A stretch of 50,550 bases of DNA from Bacteroidota bacterium (GTDB lineage Bacteria; Bacteroidota; Bacteroidia; Chitinophagales; Chitinophagaceae). The DNA lies in assembly GCA_013286485.1 (NCBI GenBank), contig JABDFN010000003.1, forward strand, positions 1-50,550, given 5' to 3'. The notes below the pieces were generated by a model that saw only the letters and a list, made by a program, of their open reading frames with translations, was not told the DNA's origin and did no database searches. Shown piece after piece: positions 1 to 9,681 of this stretch. Made by a program: the position numbers and the translations under genes. How positions within the stretch are numbered: the stretch's first letter is position 1; every line of letters begins with the position of its first letter.

Positions 1-857
1 TCACCGCCATAGGTAGCATCATTAAATAAAGGATGCCCTGTATACTTCATATGTACACGTATCTGGTGTGTGCGTCCGGTTTCGAGTTTGAGTTCAAGTA
101 GTGTAACATAATTAAAACGTTCCAGTACTTTGTAGTGAGTAATAGCTTCCTTGCCGTAATTACCATCAGGATATGCGTCCATTATTTTTCTATAGCGAAG
201 GTTTCGGCCAACATGAGCTTTTATTGTTCCTTCATTGGCTTCCATATCTCCCCAAACTAATGCAATATAGCGGCGATGCACTGTATGTTTCTTAAACTGG
301 GCAGCAAGATCTGTCATAGCAGGTGATGTCTTCGCAATCACTACCAGGCCTGTTGTGTCTTTATCTATGCGGTGTACCAGCCCAACACGCTGCAAAGAAT
401 CAGTATCTATCTTTTCCTGTTGCAAGTAATATGCCAGCCCGTTTACCAATGTGCCGGTATAATTGCCACAACCCGGATGCACCACCATACCAGCCCGTTT
501 ATTAACAATCAAAATTGTGTCATCTTCATATACAATATCCAGCGGCAGGTTTTCGGGAATTACTTCTCCTAATTCTGCTTTTCGCGTTTCATATACTATT
601 ATTTCGTCACCGGGTTTTATTTTATAGTTTGATTTTACGATAGCATTGTTGACTATAATAAAACCTTCTTCAAGCGCTTGCTGTATTTTATTTCTTGTAG
701 CACCTTCGAGTGATATCATCAGGTACTTATCTATTCGCAGCGGATCTTGTTTGCGAGGAATGGTAATACGTGTTCTTTCTACCGGCTCGGCAGTATTGGT
801 TTCCTGTTCCGGTTCGTCGTCGTCCCAAATTTCTTCTATATCTTTTTCTTCTGCCAT
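1..857 (-). CDS. rluD: RluA/RluD family 23S rRNA pseudouridine synthase (C-terminus cut by window edge)
   Basis: Reverse-strand translation from ATG at 857: MAEEKDIEEIWDDDEPEQ...LRIDKYL...VHPGCGNYTGTLVNGL...VGLVHRIDKDTTGLVVIAKT...LETGRTHQIRVHMKYTGHPLFNDATYGG, with the RluA-family HRIDKDTTGL catalytic motif; open at base 1. Confidence 0.93.
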   Translation of the reverse strand, partial: MAEEKDIEEIWDDDEPEQETNTAEPVERTRITIPRKQDPLRIDKYLMISLEGATRNKIQQALEEGFIIVNNAIVKSNYKIKPGDEIIVYETRKAELGEVIPENLPLDIVYEDDTILIVNKRAGMVVHPGCGNYTGTLVNGLAYYLQQEKIDTDSLQRVGLVHRIDKDTTGLVVIAKTSPAMTDLAAQFKKHTVHRRYIALVWGDMEANEGTIKAHVGRNLRYRKIMDAYPDGNYGKEAITHYKVLERFNYVTLLELKLETGRTHQIRVHMKYTGHPLFNDATYGG

Positions 858-862
858 TTTTA

Positions 863-1900
863 TTATTTCAACCAGGTTTCTATTTCTTTAGGGTCGAGTT
901 GATAATAACTTGATTTTCGCTCTATAACACTATTATTGACCCAGTATATTGCAGGGACACCAAAGTGCGTATCTGCCTGCGGGTGATGTGTGTAGTTAAT
1001 AAATACCTGAGTATTTGTAAATAACATATGCGGTATAGCCTCTGCATGCGATCTTTTAAAGAATTCAGCCTGTTGGCTGGGGTGCCCAGCTAAGACAAGG
1101 TATATGGGTATACCAGGGTTTTTACCCTGAATTGTTTGCAGCAGGTATGCAGCCTTTTGACAATGGGGGCAGGTAAGGCTCATAAATGCAATAATGTGTT
1201 TGCCTTTCCGTAATTCTTTAAATGGGGCAGGGGAGGTATTGTATAAGGGGTTGAGATCTATTGTTTCGTTTAGAACTGTAGCCGGTAAAATATCATCATT
1301 GAGCGGAGCTACAATGAATGGACCGCATATTGATAGCAACAGGACAACTAAAGACGACCACATATCTATTTTATGCGGCTTGCCGGGTAATAAGTACATT
1401 AACAGACAAGCTGCAATAATGATGAGCACATTTTTCCATATTGCCATTAGGGGTGTCATTTCAATTTTGTTCCCAAAGCAACCACAATCCCCAGAATTGC
1501 CGTGAACTATCAATATGTATAGCAAATAAACAATAAAAACCGATAGCATGATAATAACTAAAGGGTAGGTGAATTTGCGCAGGTATAAACGGAACAGGAG
1601 CATTAATCCCAATACTAATTCCATTCCAATAACGAGGCGTGCGGCTATTCCTGCCAATACCATGCTATTGAAACCAAGGTCTAAAAATTTCCATCTAAAG
1701 CTGTCGAATGCATTAAAATCGAGCGTAAAAGCATTTATGAAAAAGTTATCCTTTGTACTAAAAACACTTTTATGAAAATCGAAGCCCTGGAATAGTTTAC
1801 TGTATGGAGAATAAAGGAAGATGGCTGTTATTCCCAGCCATAATAAAAAAGCAATGAATTGTTTTAAGAAATAGAGTGCCTTAGTTTCGGTCTGCGACAT
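863..1900 (-). CDS. DoxX/MauE-like membrane protein with C-terminal thioredoxin-like region (BT_3928-type)
   Basis: 345 aa ORF, multiple TM segments, NSGDCGCFG motif, and a C-terminal MSLTCPHCQKA thioredoxin-like CxxC. Confidence 0.75.
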   Translation of the reverse strand: MSQTETKALYFLKQFIAFLLWLGITAIFLYSPYSKLFQGFDFHKSVFSTKDNFFINAFTLDFNAFDSFRWKFLDLGFNSMVLAGIAARLVIGMELVLGLMLLFRLYLRKFTYPLVIIMLSVFIVYLLYILIVHGNSGDCGCFGNKIEMTPLMAIWKNVLIIIAACLLMYLLPGKPHKIDMWSSLVVLLLSICGPFIVAPLNDDILPATVLNETIDLNPLYNTSPAPFKELRKGKHIIAFMSLTCPHCQKAAYLLQTIQGKNPGIPIYLVLAGHPSQQAEFFKRSHAEAIPHMLFTNTQVFINYTHHPQADTHFGVPAIYWVNNSVIERKSSYYQLDPKEIETWLK

Positions 1901-1958
1901 AGATATAAATAGCGTTCAAAAATAGGCTATTTAATTATAAGGAATTGAATACAAAAGG

Positions 1959-2207
1959 TTAATACAGGTCGCAATTTTCAACGGTATGTATACCGTTATT
2001 ATCAAAGGTTTTGGAATTGGACTGGCAACTGCTTTTAGCACTACTTTTTGTGTCTTTTATATCATAGGTTTTAATCACAGTATCCGGCAAACCCGGTTGC
2101 CCTGTATAAGATATATAACACTGGCAGGTATAATTACGCACGCAGGAACTGATACCGATCATACATATAAACATAACTATAAGCCATAGAGCGGGGCGCA
2201 ATTTCAT
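1959..2207 (-). CDS. small putative lipoprotein
   Basis: 82 aa ORF with N-terminal hydrophobic segment followed by SSC lipobox-like sequence. Confidence 0.55.
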   Translation of the reverse strand: MKLRPALWLIVMFICMIGISSCVRNYTCQCYISYTGQPGLPDTVIKTYDIKDTKSSAKSSCQSNSKTFDNNGIHTVENCDLY

Positions 2208-2341
2208 GTATTACTATCTATTTAACGGTTGAAGATAGTAGTAAATTTTTAAAACAACAAACACCATTGGAGGAAAGTTGTTGTGATAAATTTTACATTG
2301 CCTTATAATAATGATAGATAGCTTTGGTTTAACTTTACCTA

Positions 2342-3244
2342 ATGCAGCTTGAGAAACCGCTTACAGACAACCTGGAACTTATAGCCAAACAGGTGGTAGA
2401 AGGCTTTATAATAGGTCTGCATAAGAGCCCATTTCATGGTTTTTCGGTTGAATTTGCCGAGCATAGGCTATATAATGCCGGGGATCCACTAAGGCATATA
2501 GACTGGAGGGTATATGGGCGCACAGACAAACTTTTTGTAAAACGATTTGAAGAGGAGACGAATCTTAGGTGCTGCCTGGTACTGGATACGTCGAGCTCTA
2601 TGCAGTTTCCGAAAGACGATAACAGGATAAGTAAACAACAGTTTTCCTGTGTAGCTGCAGCCAGCCTGTTGCAGCTACTGAAACGACAACTGGATGCGGC
2701 TTCCCTTGCCCTGTTTGATGAAACCGTGTACTATTCTTCCCAATGCCGCTCCGTTTTGTCTCATTATCGTATGCTTACCCATGAGCTGCAAAAAGCATTG
2801 AATCATACAGCTTTGAATAAGAGAACGAATGCTGTTGCGGCTTTGCACCAAATAGCTGAACAAATGCATAAACGCTCCTTGGTAGTGATATTCAGCGATA
2901 TGCTCGATGATGCTGAGAATGTGGAAGAACTTTTTTCTGCGCTTCAGCATTTAAGGTATAATAAACATGAGGTAGTGCTTTTTCATATTGTTGACGGAAA
3001 GCAGGAAATGGAATTTGAATTTGAGAACCGTCCTTATGAATTTATTGATATGGAAACGAATGAACACATTAAGCTACAGCCACAAAATATTAAAAATCAA
3101 TATATTAATAAAATGAGCGCATTTAGAAAAATGGTGGAAAACCGCTGCCATCAATACCGGATTGACTGTGTGGAAGTGAACCTGGAAGAGCCTGTGGATA
3201 AGGTTCTATACACTTTCCTGGCAAAGAGAAATAATATGCATTAA
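2342..3244 (+). CDS. DUF58 domain-containing protein (vWA-like)
   Basis: 300 aa; FSVEFAEHRLYNAGDPLRHIDWRVYGRTDKLFVKRFEEETNLRCCLVLDTSSSM is typical of DUF58. Confidence 0.92.
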   Translation: MQLEKPLTDNLELIAKQVVEGFIIGLHKSPFHGFSVEFAEHRLYNAGDPLRHIDWRVYGRTDKLFVKRFEEETNLRCCLVLDTSSSMQFPKDDNRISKQQFSCVAAASLLQLLKRQLDAASLALFDETVYYSSQCRSVLSHYRMLTHELQKALNHTALNKRTNAVAALHQIAEQMHKRSLVVIFSDMLDDAENVEELFSALQHLRYNKHEVVLFHIVDGKQEMEFEFENRPYEFIDMETNEHIKLQPQNIKNQYINKMSAFRKMVENRCHQYRIDCVEVNLEEPVDKVLYTFLAKRNNMH

Positions 3245-3362
3245 ATCAGATTTTTTTTCTACCTTTGCAACCCGTTTTGGGGTAACATATATAGTTTTGA
3301 AGCTCTTTATTATACTGAGATATATAATTTAGTTACAATCTGAATAACCGCTATATAAACTG

Positions 3363-3920
3363 ATGAAGCACAACAGGGAATATGAAATTGCCTGGCAGGG
3401 ACTAAAACCCGGGGTGCATACTTACCAGTATGATATAGAAGGCAGATTTATGAAGGAAAAAGATGCGCCTGCTGACCATACAAACTGGGATGTGTGCGTA
3501 ACGCTGGATTTTGATAAAAAAAACAGTTTTTTTCTTTTGCATTTTGATGTAGACGGGAGTGTAACTGTACCCTGTGACAGATGTGGGGATGACTTTAGAA
3601 TGCAGCTTTGGGATGAATTTGACCTCGTAATAAAGCTGACGGGGGATGGTGAAAAAGAGAAAGATGAGGATGATGTGGTATTTATACCCCGAAGTGAAAC
3701 AGTTATAGATATTAGCAGATGGATATATGAATTCATTATGCTGAGTGTACCGCTACAACGGGTACACCCTAATAAACCCAACGGAACACCCGGGTGTAAT
3801 GCCCAGGCGCTGAAATTGCTAAACAAGCTGTCAGAACCCCCGGAAAGCTCTAAAAAAGCTATATGGAAAGGGTTGGAAGCATTAAAAGATAAAACAAGTA
3901 ATAAACGTAAATTAAAATAA
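3363..3920 (+). CDS. DUF177 (YceD-like) protein
   Basis: 185 aa immediately upstream of rpm[13 protein letters not shown] motif and C-terminal acidic/basic region typical of DUF177. Confidence 0.85.
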   Translation: MKHNREYEIAWQGLKPGVHTYQYDIEGRFMKEKDAPADHTNWDVCVTLDFDKKNSFFLLHFDVDGSVTVPCDRCGDDFRMQLWDEFDLVIKLTGDGEKEKDEDDVVFIPRSETVIDISRWIYEFIMLSVPLQRVHPNKPNGTPGCNAQALKLLNKLSEPPESSKKAIWKGLEALKDKTSNKRKLK

Positions 3921-3921
3921 A

Positions 3922-4128
3922 ATGCCTAATCCAAAACGACGTCACTCACAACAGCGCGGTGCTAAACGCCGCACGCACTATAAAGCAGAGGCTGCTACCT
4001 GGAGCACAGATACAACTACAGGAGAGACCCATTTGCGCCATCGTGCACACTGGGTAGAGGACAAGCTGTATTATCGCGGTAAAGTAGTGGTGGACAATAC
4101 ACCTGCAATAGAAGCTGAAAAAAAATAA
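3922..4128 (+). CDS. rpmF: 50S ribosomal protein L32
   Basis: 68 aa; [22 protein letters not shown]...YYRGKVV; follows DUF177 directly. Confidence 0.93.
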   Translation: MPNPKRRHSQQRGAKRRTHYKAEAATWSTDTTTGETHLRHRAHWVEDKLYYRGKVVVDNTPAIEAEKK

Positions 4129-4146
4129 TAAAGCTATTTTTCATTC

Positions 4147-5103
4147 ATGAAATTAGGGCTTGACATTATGGGCGGTGACTATGCTCCCGCAGAAGCTATA
4201 AAAGGCGTTAGTTTGTTTTTTGAAGAAACTAACGACGCATCTATTCATTTATTGCTAATAGGCAATGGGGCTATGGCGGCCCCTTATATGCCATTATTGG
4301 AACCCTATAAGAGCCGTTATACCTGGATAGAAGCACCAGATATAATAGACATGCATGAGCACCCTACCAAAGCATTTAAAGACAAGCCCAATTCTAGTAT
4401 ATCAGTAGGTTTTGGTTTATTGCATTTGAATAAGGCTGATGCTTTTATAAGCGTAGGTAATTCAGGTGCTGTTATGGTAGGCGCTATGTATAGTGTAAAA
4501 ACCATAGAGGGCATTTTAAGACCTACTGTTGTATCCCCAGTACCTCGCATTGATGGCAGCTTTAACCTGCTGCTGGATGTGGGTATTAACGCAGATTGTA
4601 AACCAGAACACCTGGTACAGTTTGCACAATTGGGTTCGTTGTACGCAAAACACGTATACGGAATAGATAAGCCAGCCGTGGGCCTTTTGAATATAGGTGA
4701 AGAAGAAGGCAAGGGTAATTTGCTAGCACAGGCTACGTACCCTTTACTAAAAGAGGATACAGGTATTCATTTTGCAGGCAATGTAGAAGGAAGGGACATT
4801 TTTCTTGATAAGGCCAATGTGATCGTATGTGAAGGTTTTGTAGGCAATGTGATACTAAAACTTGCAGAGTCTATGTATCACTTATTTAAAGAAGAACGTA
4901 AAGTATCTGATACATTCCTTGATCAGTTCAACTATGAAGTATATGGCGGGCTTCCGGTTTTAGGCTTGAATAAACCTGTGATGATCGGACATGGTATATC
5001 GAGCGCTAACGCTTTTAAGAATATCATCAGGGCAACCGGGAAAATGGTAAGTTCAAATGTAATAGATGCTTTTAAAAAGCATTTCTCACCTGCAGTAGCC
5101 TAA
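4147..5103 (+). CDS. plsX: phosphate acyltransferase PlsX
   Basis: 318 aa; LDIMGGDYAPAEAIKG, SISVGNSGAVMVGA, VCEGFVGNVILK are PlsX signatures. Confidence 0.95.
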   Translation: MKLGLDIMGGDYAPAEAIKGVSLFFEETNDASIHLLLIGNGAMAAPYMPLLEPYKSRYTWIEAPDIIDMHEHPTKAFKDKPNSSISVGFGLLHLNKADAFISVGNSGAVMVGAMYSVKTIEGILRPTVVSPVPRIDGSFNLLLDVGINADCKPEHLVQFAQLGSLYAKHVYGIDKPAVGLLNIGEEEGKGNLLAQATYPLLKEDTGIHFAGNVEGRDIFLDKANVIVCEGFVGNVILKLAESMYHLFKEERKVSDTFLDQFNYEVYGGLPVLGLNKPVMIGHGISSANAFKNIIRATGKMVSSNVIDAFKKHFSPAVA

Positions 5104-5104
5104 T

Positions 5105-5791
5105 TTATCTTGTTACTCCTTTTGCTGTAAGAATGCTGTCAAGAAGCATAGACGGCGTAATGCCCGGTATAGGATCGCTGTAACTATATTCTGCAGTGGT
5201 ATTTTTTTTCATATCAATCAGCCATATGGTAGGTATATACGAGTCATTCTCGTCTTCCGTTGTAATGCCCATTAACGCGATCTTGTCATCAGTGATCCAT
5301 GAAGCGTGTGAAATAAAACATGGTGATCCGCAAAAAAATATACGATAGCGTTTTTTCGTTTTTACATCTATCATCGCTACTTCCTGTTCTTCTTCTTTTC
5401 TTATATAGCGCAATTTGCCACGTTTGTCGGCGTGAATAACCAGTGCATTACTAAATGGGTCTATGAATTTTTCAGAGTCTATCCGGTAAACAAAAAAGCG
5501 TTCGTATTTTTTAAAATAGTCCTTTTGTAGTTTTGCAAGTGTATAAATAAAATCATTGCTATATTGACTTATATAACTAAAACTATCGAGCGAAAAGGCA
5601 TTGTCTTTGTGCTTATATATTCTTTGCCAATCAGCGTATAATATTGGTTGCTCTTTGAATCGTATAAAAATGCTGTCGGAGGCTAACTTCTTTTTGTCTG
5701 TGTCCGTACTACTCCAGCCGTATCTATTGCATGCATGCAGCAATAGCACAGGAAATAATAAAATAAGATGCCATACACGCGGGCGGACCAT
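5105..5791 (-). CDS. hypothetical lipoprotein
   Basis: 228 aa; N-terminus HLILLFPVLLLHACNRY lipobox. Confidence 0.55.
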   Translation of the reverse strand: MVRPRVWHLILLFPVLLLHACNRYGWSSTDTDKKKLASDSIFIRFKEQPILYADWQRIYKHKDNAFSLDSFSYISQYSNDFIYTLAKLQKDYFKKYERFFVYRIDSEKFIDPFSNALVIHADKRGKLRYIRKEEEQEVAMIDVKTKKRYRIFFCGSPCFISHASWITDDKIALMGITTEDENDSYIPTIWLIDMKKNTTAEYSYSDPIPGITPSMLLDSILTAKGVTR

Positions 5792-5886
5792 ATATATTGC
5801 TGTTGGCTTTTCACAAGATAATAATGTTATTTTGGAAAAAAGATGATATTTGGGAGAGATATCTATGCATAGCTAACCAGATATTA

Positions 5887-6447
5887 ATGAACGAATTATT
5901 TTCAGAATTTGTAATGATCTATACAACATATATTGAAACTCCAATAGGATTAATGCTGGCCGGTGCAACCAGTGAAGGCATATGTCTTTTTGATTTTGAA
6001 CACAGGCATATGATGAGCAGTATTCAAAAACGTTTATGTGATGGGTTGGAAACTACTACGACAGAAGGTGAACATTGGCACTTTGCGACATTACGTGCCC
6101 AGGCAATAGAATATTTTAATGGTACAAGAAAAACTTTTGATCTTCCACTGCATCTTGTAGGTACAGACTTTCAAAAGCGGGTTTGGGAGGCATTGCTTCA
6201 AATACCTTATGCAGAGACGCGCTCTTATAAACAACAATCCATTGCATTAGGGAATGAAAAAGCGATAAGAGCTGTGGCAGGCGCCAATGGAGAGAATGGT
6301 ATTGCTATTATTGTTCCATGTCATAGAGTAATTGGTGAGAATGGCAGTCTTACGGGTTATGGGGGTGGTCTGTGGCGCAAAAAATGGCTATTGGAACATG
6401 AGATAAAACATTCTGGCAAGACCAGCCAATTGAGCATTTTTGAATAG
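5887..6447 (+). CDS. ogt: methylated-DNA--[protein]-cysteine S-methyltransferase
   Basis: In-frame part of the track ORF 5797..6447; IPCHRVIG-type active site (IVPCHRVIGENGSLTGYGGGLWRKKWLLEHE). Start is uncertain (5797, 5887 or 5914). Confidence 0.93.
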   Translation: MNELFSEFVMIYTTYIETPIGLMLAGATSEGICLFDFEHRHMMSSIQKRLCDGLETTTTEGEHWHFATLRAQAIEYFNGTRKTFDLPLHLVGTDFQKRVWEALLQIPYAETRSYKQQSIALGNEKAIRAVAGANGENGIAIIVPCHRVIGENGSLTGYGGGLWRKKWLLEHEIKHSGKTSQLSIFE

Positions 6448-6523
6448 TGCTACTTTAACATATCATATCTCCAAATTGTACAAAAGCATGACACTATATA
6501 AGCATCATCTTTATTATATTTCT

Positions 6524-6531
6524 TAACTTTG
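6524..6531 (+). promoter_or_regulatory. Bacteroidetes-type -7 element (TAACTTTG) for rnpB
   Basis: TAACTTTG matches TAnnTTTG and lies 3 nt before the inferred start of the RNase P P1 helix; no clear TTTG -33 box seen. Confidence 0.5.
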
Positions 6532-6533
6532 TA

Positions 6534-6913
6534 GCGACTACAGGTCGGGTTATCGCCTTGTTTCTACATGGAGGAAAGTCCGGGCAGCAAAGAGCATCGC
6601 ACCACCTAACGGGTGGGGTTCCGTTTACTCCGAACATTCGGAGCGGGATACAGACAGTGCCACAGAAAATAACCGTTTCTGCGTAAGCGGAAATAAGGGT
6701 GAAAAAGTAGGGTAAGAGCCTACAGCGTATAATGGAAACATGATACGGGGGTAAACCTTGCGAGCTGAAATGTCAAATAAGCAAACGTCTGAGGGTAGCT
6801 CGTCCGAGTTTGTGGGTTGACAGACAGAGGTGTTGTGAGAGCAGCATCCCAGATAAATGATAACTACCCGCGCAAAACGGGGAACAGAATCCGGCTTATA
6901 GGCTTGTGGTTGT
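6534..6913 (+). ncRNA. rnpB: RNase P RNA (bacterial type A)
   Basis: Contains GGAGGAAAGTCCGGGC, CACCTAACGGGTGG, ACAGACAGTGCCACAGAAAA, AAGGGTGAAA, GGTAAGAGCCTACAGC, GGTAAACC, GATAAATGATAACTACCC and ACAGAATCCGGCTTAT; P1 strands 6535-6546 and 6901-6912 pair over 12 bp with GU. Confidence 0.96.
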
Positions 6914-6927
6914 TTTGGTTAAATGAT

Positions 6928-6960
6928 GCGGGTACCGTTTTGTCGGTACCCGCTTTTTTA
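6928..6960 (+). terminator. Rho-independent terminator after rnpB
   Basis: GCGGGTACCG TTTTGT CGGTACCCGC followed by TTTTTTTA. Confidence 0.88.
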
Positions 6961-7022
6961 TTTTCACATTTTTTATTTAAACCATGGCATAATAGTTATG
7001 TCTATTTGGTAAAAGTATAATT

Positions 7023-7319
7023 ATGAAAAAATTATTGAAATTTTTTGTTGTAGCATTTATTATGAGCTGCATATATGTTCCTGCTCATGCACAGCTAATA
7101 ATTAAAGTGCGACCTGAGCGTCCTCATTATGTAAGAGTAGCAGCACCCAGCCCCAGGCATGTGTGGGTTGATGAAGAGTGGGAGTGGCGTGATGGACGAT
7201 ATGAGTGGGCGGGTGGCCGTTGGGTAGAACCTGAGCACCCCGGAGCAGTATGGGTACCGGGACACTGGCGTCAAAGACCCGGAGGCTGGATATGGATAAG
7301 AGGACATTGGCGTTGGTAG
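7023..7319 (+). CDS. secreted WXXGXW/YXWGXW repeat protein
   Basis: 98 aa with signal peptide; WRDGRYEWAGGRWVEPEHPGAVWVPGHWRQRPGGWIWIRGHWRW. Confidence 0.78.
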   Translation: MKKLLKFFVVAFIMSCIYVPAHAQLIIKVRPERPHYVRVAAPSPRHVWVDEEWEWRDGRYEWAGGRWVEPEHPGAVWVPGHWRQRPGGWIWIRGHWRW

Positions 7320-7331
7320 ACAAATGATTAT

Positions 7332-7370
7332 AAAAATCCCCTTCCTAATAGCAGGGGATTTTTTATTTTA
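7332..7370 (+). terminator. intrinsic terminator
   Basis: AAAAATCCCC ... GGGGATTTTTT hairpin plus T tract downstream of the WXXGXW gene. Confidence 0.75.
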
Positions 7371-7440
7371 ACGAGCTTTAGTGCCGATGAAGATACTTTA
7401 TATAGCTTTTCTGAAAGAAAAGGCTATCAAACGTTTATCG

Positions 7441-8274
7441 TTATGTTTGTAATAGTTTAATGCCTGTTTGCGTTAATTCTATTTTGCGCTCTTTATACAA
7501 ACTACCAATCGTCATTTTAAAGGTTTTTTTGCTGATGCCAAAGAAGCTGTAGATGTTTTCAGGTGCAGATTTATCATTATAGGGTAGATAGCCATTATTT
7601 TCTTCCAACAGTTGCAATATGCGGTCTCTTTCATTTTCCGCCTTTTTGTAACCCCGTTCGCCCAGAACAACATCTATTTTATTTTCAGGGAGTATTTTTT
7701 TTACAAAGCCTTTTACGTGTTCACCATATTGCAATTCCCTAAAAACTTCACTATGGTGTAATACGCCCATATGCTTATTATTAATAATTACTTTATAGCC
7801 AAGGTCTGTTTTCTGAAATACAACCATATCTACAGAATCCAATTCTTTTATAGTCAGTTCATCATTCTTAATGAACCGGCTAAATTTTTGAGTAGCAGCA
7901 ACACGTCCTGTTTGCTCATCTATATAGATCATTACCAGGTAAGACTCTCCCTCGAGCATTCTTTCGTCCTGCTGAGATAAAGGGACAAAAATATCTTTCA
8001 TCAAACCCCAGTCAAGAAATGCGCCCTGATTTGTAGTACTTACTACTTTCAGCATTACGATATCTCCAACTACGCCTAAAGGGCGTTGTGTAGTGGCTAT
8101 AAGCCTGCTTTCTGAATCATGGTAAATGAATACCTCCAGATCATCACCGTCCTTCAAACCCGGTGGTACGAAGCGGGTAGGAAGTAGTATTTCATCTTGC
8201 CCCCCATCGAGATAAAATCCAAAATCAACTTGCTTTATAACTTTAAGTGTGTTGTACTGTCCTACTTGAACCAT
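7441..8274 (-). CDS. S1-domain RNA-binding protein, CvfB/YitL family
   Basis: 277 aa; FGFYLDGGQDEILLPTRFVP, GDIVMLKVVSTTNQGAFLDWGLMKDIFVPLSQQ, C-terminal winged-helix-like FFGISKKTFKMTIGSLYKERKIELTQTGIKL. Confidence 0.9.
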   Translation of the reverse strand: MVQVGQYNTLKVIKQVDFGFYLDGGQDEILLPTRFVPPGLKDGDDLEVFIYHDSESRLIATTQRPLGVVGDIVMLKVVSTTNQGAFLDWGLMKDIFVPLSQQDERMLEGESYLVMIYIDEQTGRVAATQKFSRFIKNDELTIKELDSVDMVVFQKTDLGYKVIINNKHMGVLHHSEVFRELQYGEHVKGFVKKILPENKIDVVLGERGYKKAENERDRILQLLEENNGYLPYNDKSAPENIYSFFGISKKTFKMTIGSLYKERKIELTQTGIKLLQT

Positions 8275-9038
8275 TAGTAATATTGTTTTACAAATGAACT
8301 TTCTATTTCTCCTAATACCTTGTTCTGTAATATTTTTATACCGGGCCTATAACCACTTACAGGAACAGAAAGGCCTATTGCGCCAGGCCTTACAGCAGGT
8401 GCATAAGTTGAATTCGGAAAATCAACAAAACACCTAATGTAATAGTGTTCTCCAAAACTAACATTTAATGCAACCGGCTCTTGTTGATCATTAATATATA
8501 TTTGGTATTCACTCTCTCTATCTAGTTTTATTGTAAATTTAGTATTTGCTTTCATTTCAAAGGTGTCTTTATCGATCCGAACGTACATCTTTTTTAAATC
8601 ATTTAATGAGTGATTATATACGGGTCTGAAAAGAGTAACGTAAGCGATTTGTTTATCGTATTTCTTTTTTCTTTTAAGTTGTATCAACGTTTTTAAACTA
8701 TCAAATTTATCAGTGTAATAAACATCTCCTTTAAGATTGTATAAACCTCTTTGTTTTACATTTTCAAAATGGGTCATTTGCAGTACATTCCCACCTTCAC
8801 TTATTGTTTCTTTCAAAAGTTTTTTGAATTGTTCATCGAAAGGAGCAGACCTTTTCAAAGAGGGATCGCCTGTTTTAATACTCCCTACATATTTTAATTC
8901 ATTTGTAAAATCGCTTTCTTTTGGTATAACAATGATCTCAGTTACTGTGGAATCATCCATTTTTTCCGTAACAACTAACTGGGCAAAAAGATGTTGGGGT
9001 AATAAAAGAAAAAGAATACCTGTAAAGTATAGCTTCAT
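8274..9038 (-). CDS. hypothetical secreted protein
   Basis: 254 aa with signal peptide; stop/start overlap with the CvfB-like gene. Confidence 0.6.
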   Translation of the reverse strand: MKLYFTGILFLLLPQHLFAQLVVTEKMDDSTVTEIIVIPKESDFTNELKYVGSIKTGDPSLKRSAPFDEQFKKLLKETISEGGNVLQMTHFENVKQRGLYNLKGDVYYTDKFDSLKTLIQLKRKKKYDKQIAYVTLFRPVYNHSLNDLKKMYVRIDKDTFEMKANTKFTIKLDRESEYQIYINDQQEPVALNVSFGEHYYIRCFVDFPNSTYAPAVRPGAIGLSVPVSGYRPGIKILQNKVLGEIESSFVKQYY

Positions 9039-9159
9039 AATGTGGTTTTTCGCAAAATTAGTATTTGGCTTGTTATTTGCACCTACTAACTATTTGTTTA
9101 TGGTTATATAGAACATTATTACTACATTTTGTCAAATATGTATATAATTTTGTATTAGC

Positions 9160-9681
9160 ATGTTAAGATTATTACGATATAGTTGCTTGTTGTTATGCTG
9201 TATAACATTTACTGTTTTTGCTTTTGGTCAAAAAAAGTTGAACAGCAGCCTTTACCAATATACACTTACCGTTCCCGATAGCCTTATGGAAACAACGGAA
9301 CCGGGCAATGATTCTGAAAAAACTTTTTATGATAATGTTTCGGGTGTTGTAATGATGGTAACAGGCAGAGCCGGCATTTTTGAAAATGCAAGCGGATATA
9401 TGAATTGTTCGAAAAAAAATCTTGAAACAGAGCTGAAAGATTACCAGGGGGATTCTACACTTCGGCTTATATCATGTGATCAGTCTAAGCACTATTCAAA
9501 AGAGGTAGTTATATTACATTTTGAAACTAAAGCATTACCTGAAGGGTTCAACAGGTGCATGATGTACTTTGTTCATCGTAGTGATAAAGAAGTCCAGTTT
9601 TCTTTTATGTATGATAAGGAAAATGATAAAACCAGTGTGGTCTATATAGAAAAGATCATGCAAACATTACAACTGCCTTAA
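9160..9681 (+). CDS. hypothetical secreted protein
   Basis: 173 aa with N-terminal signal peptide. Confidence 0.55.
   Translation: MLRLLRYSCLLLCCITFTVFAFGQKKLNSSLYQYTLTVPDSLMETTEPGNDSEKTFYDNVSGVVMMVTGRAGIFENASGYMNCSKKNLETELKDYQGDSTLRLISCDQSKHYSKEVVILHFETKALPEGFNRCMMYFVHRSDKEVQFSFMYDKENDKTSVVYIEKIMQTLQLP

Noticed and set aside
6817-7020. 67 aa + strand ORF
   Set aside because: Lies over the 3' part of rnpB and its terminator; not a plausible gene.
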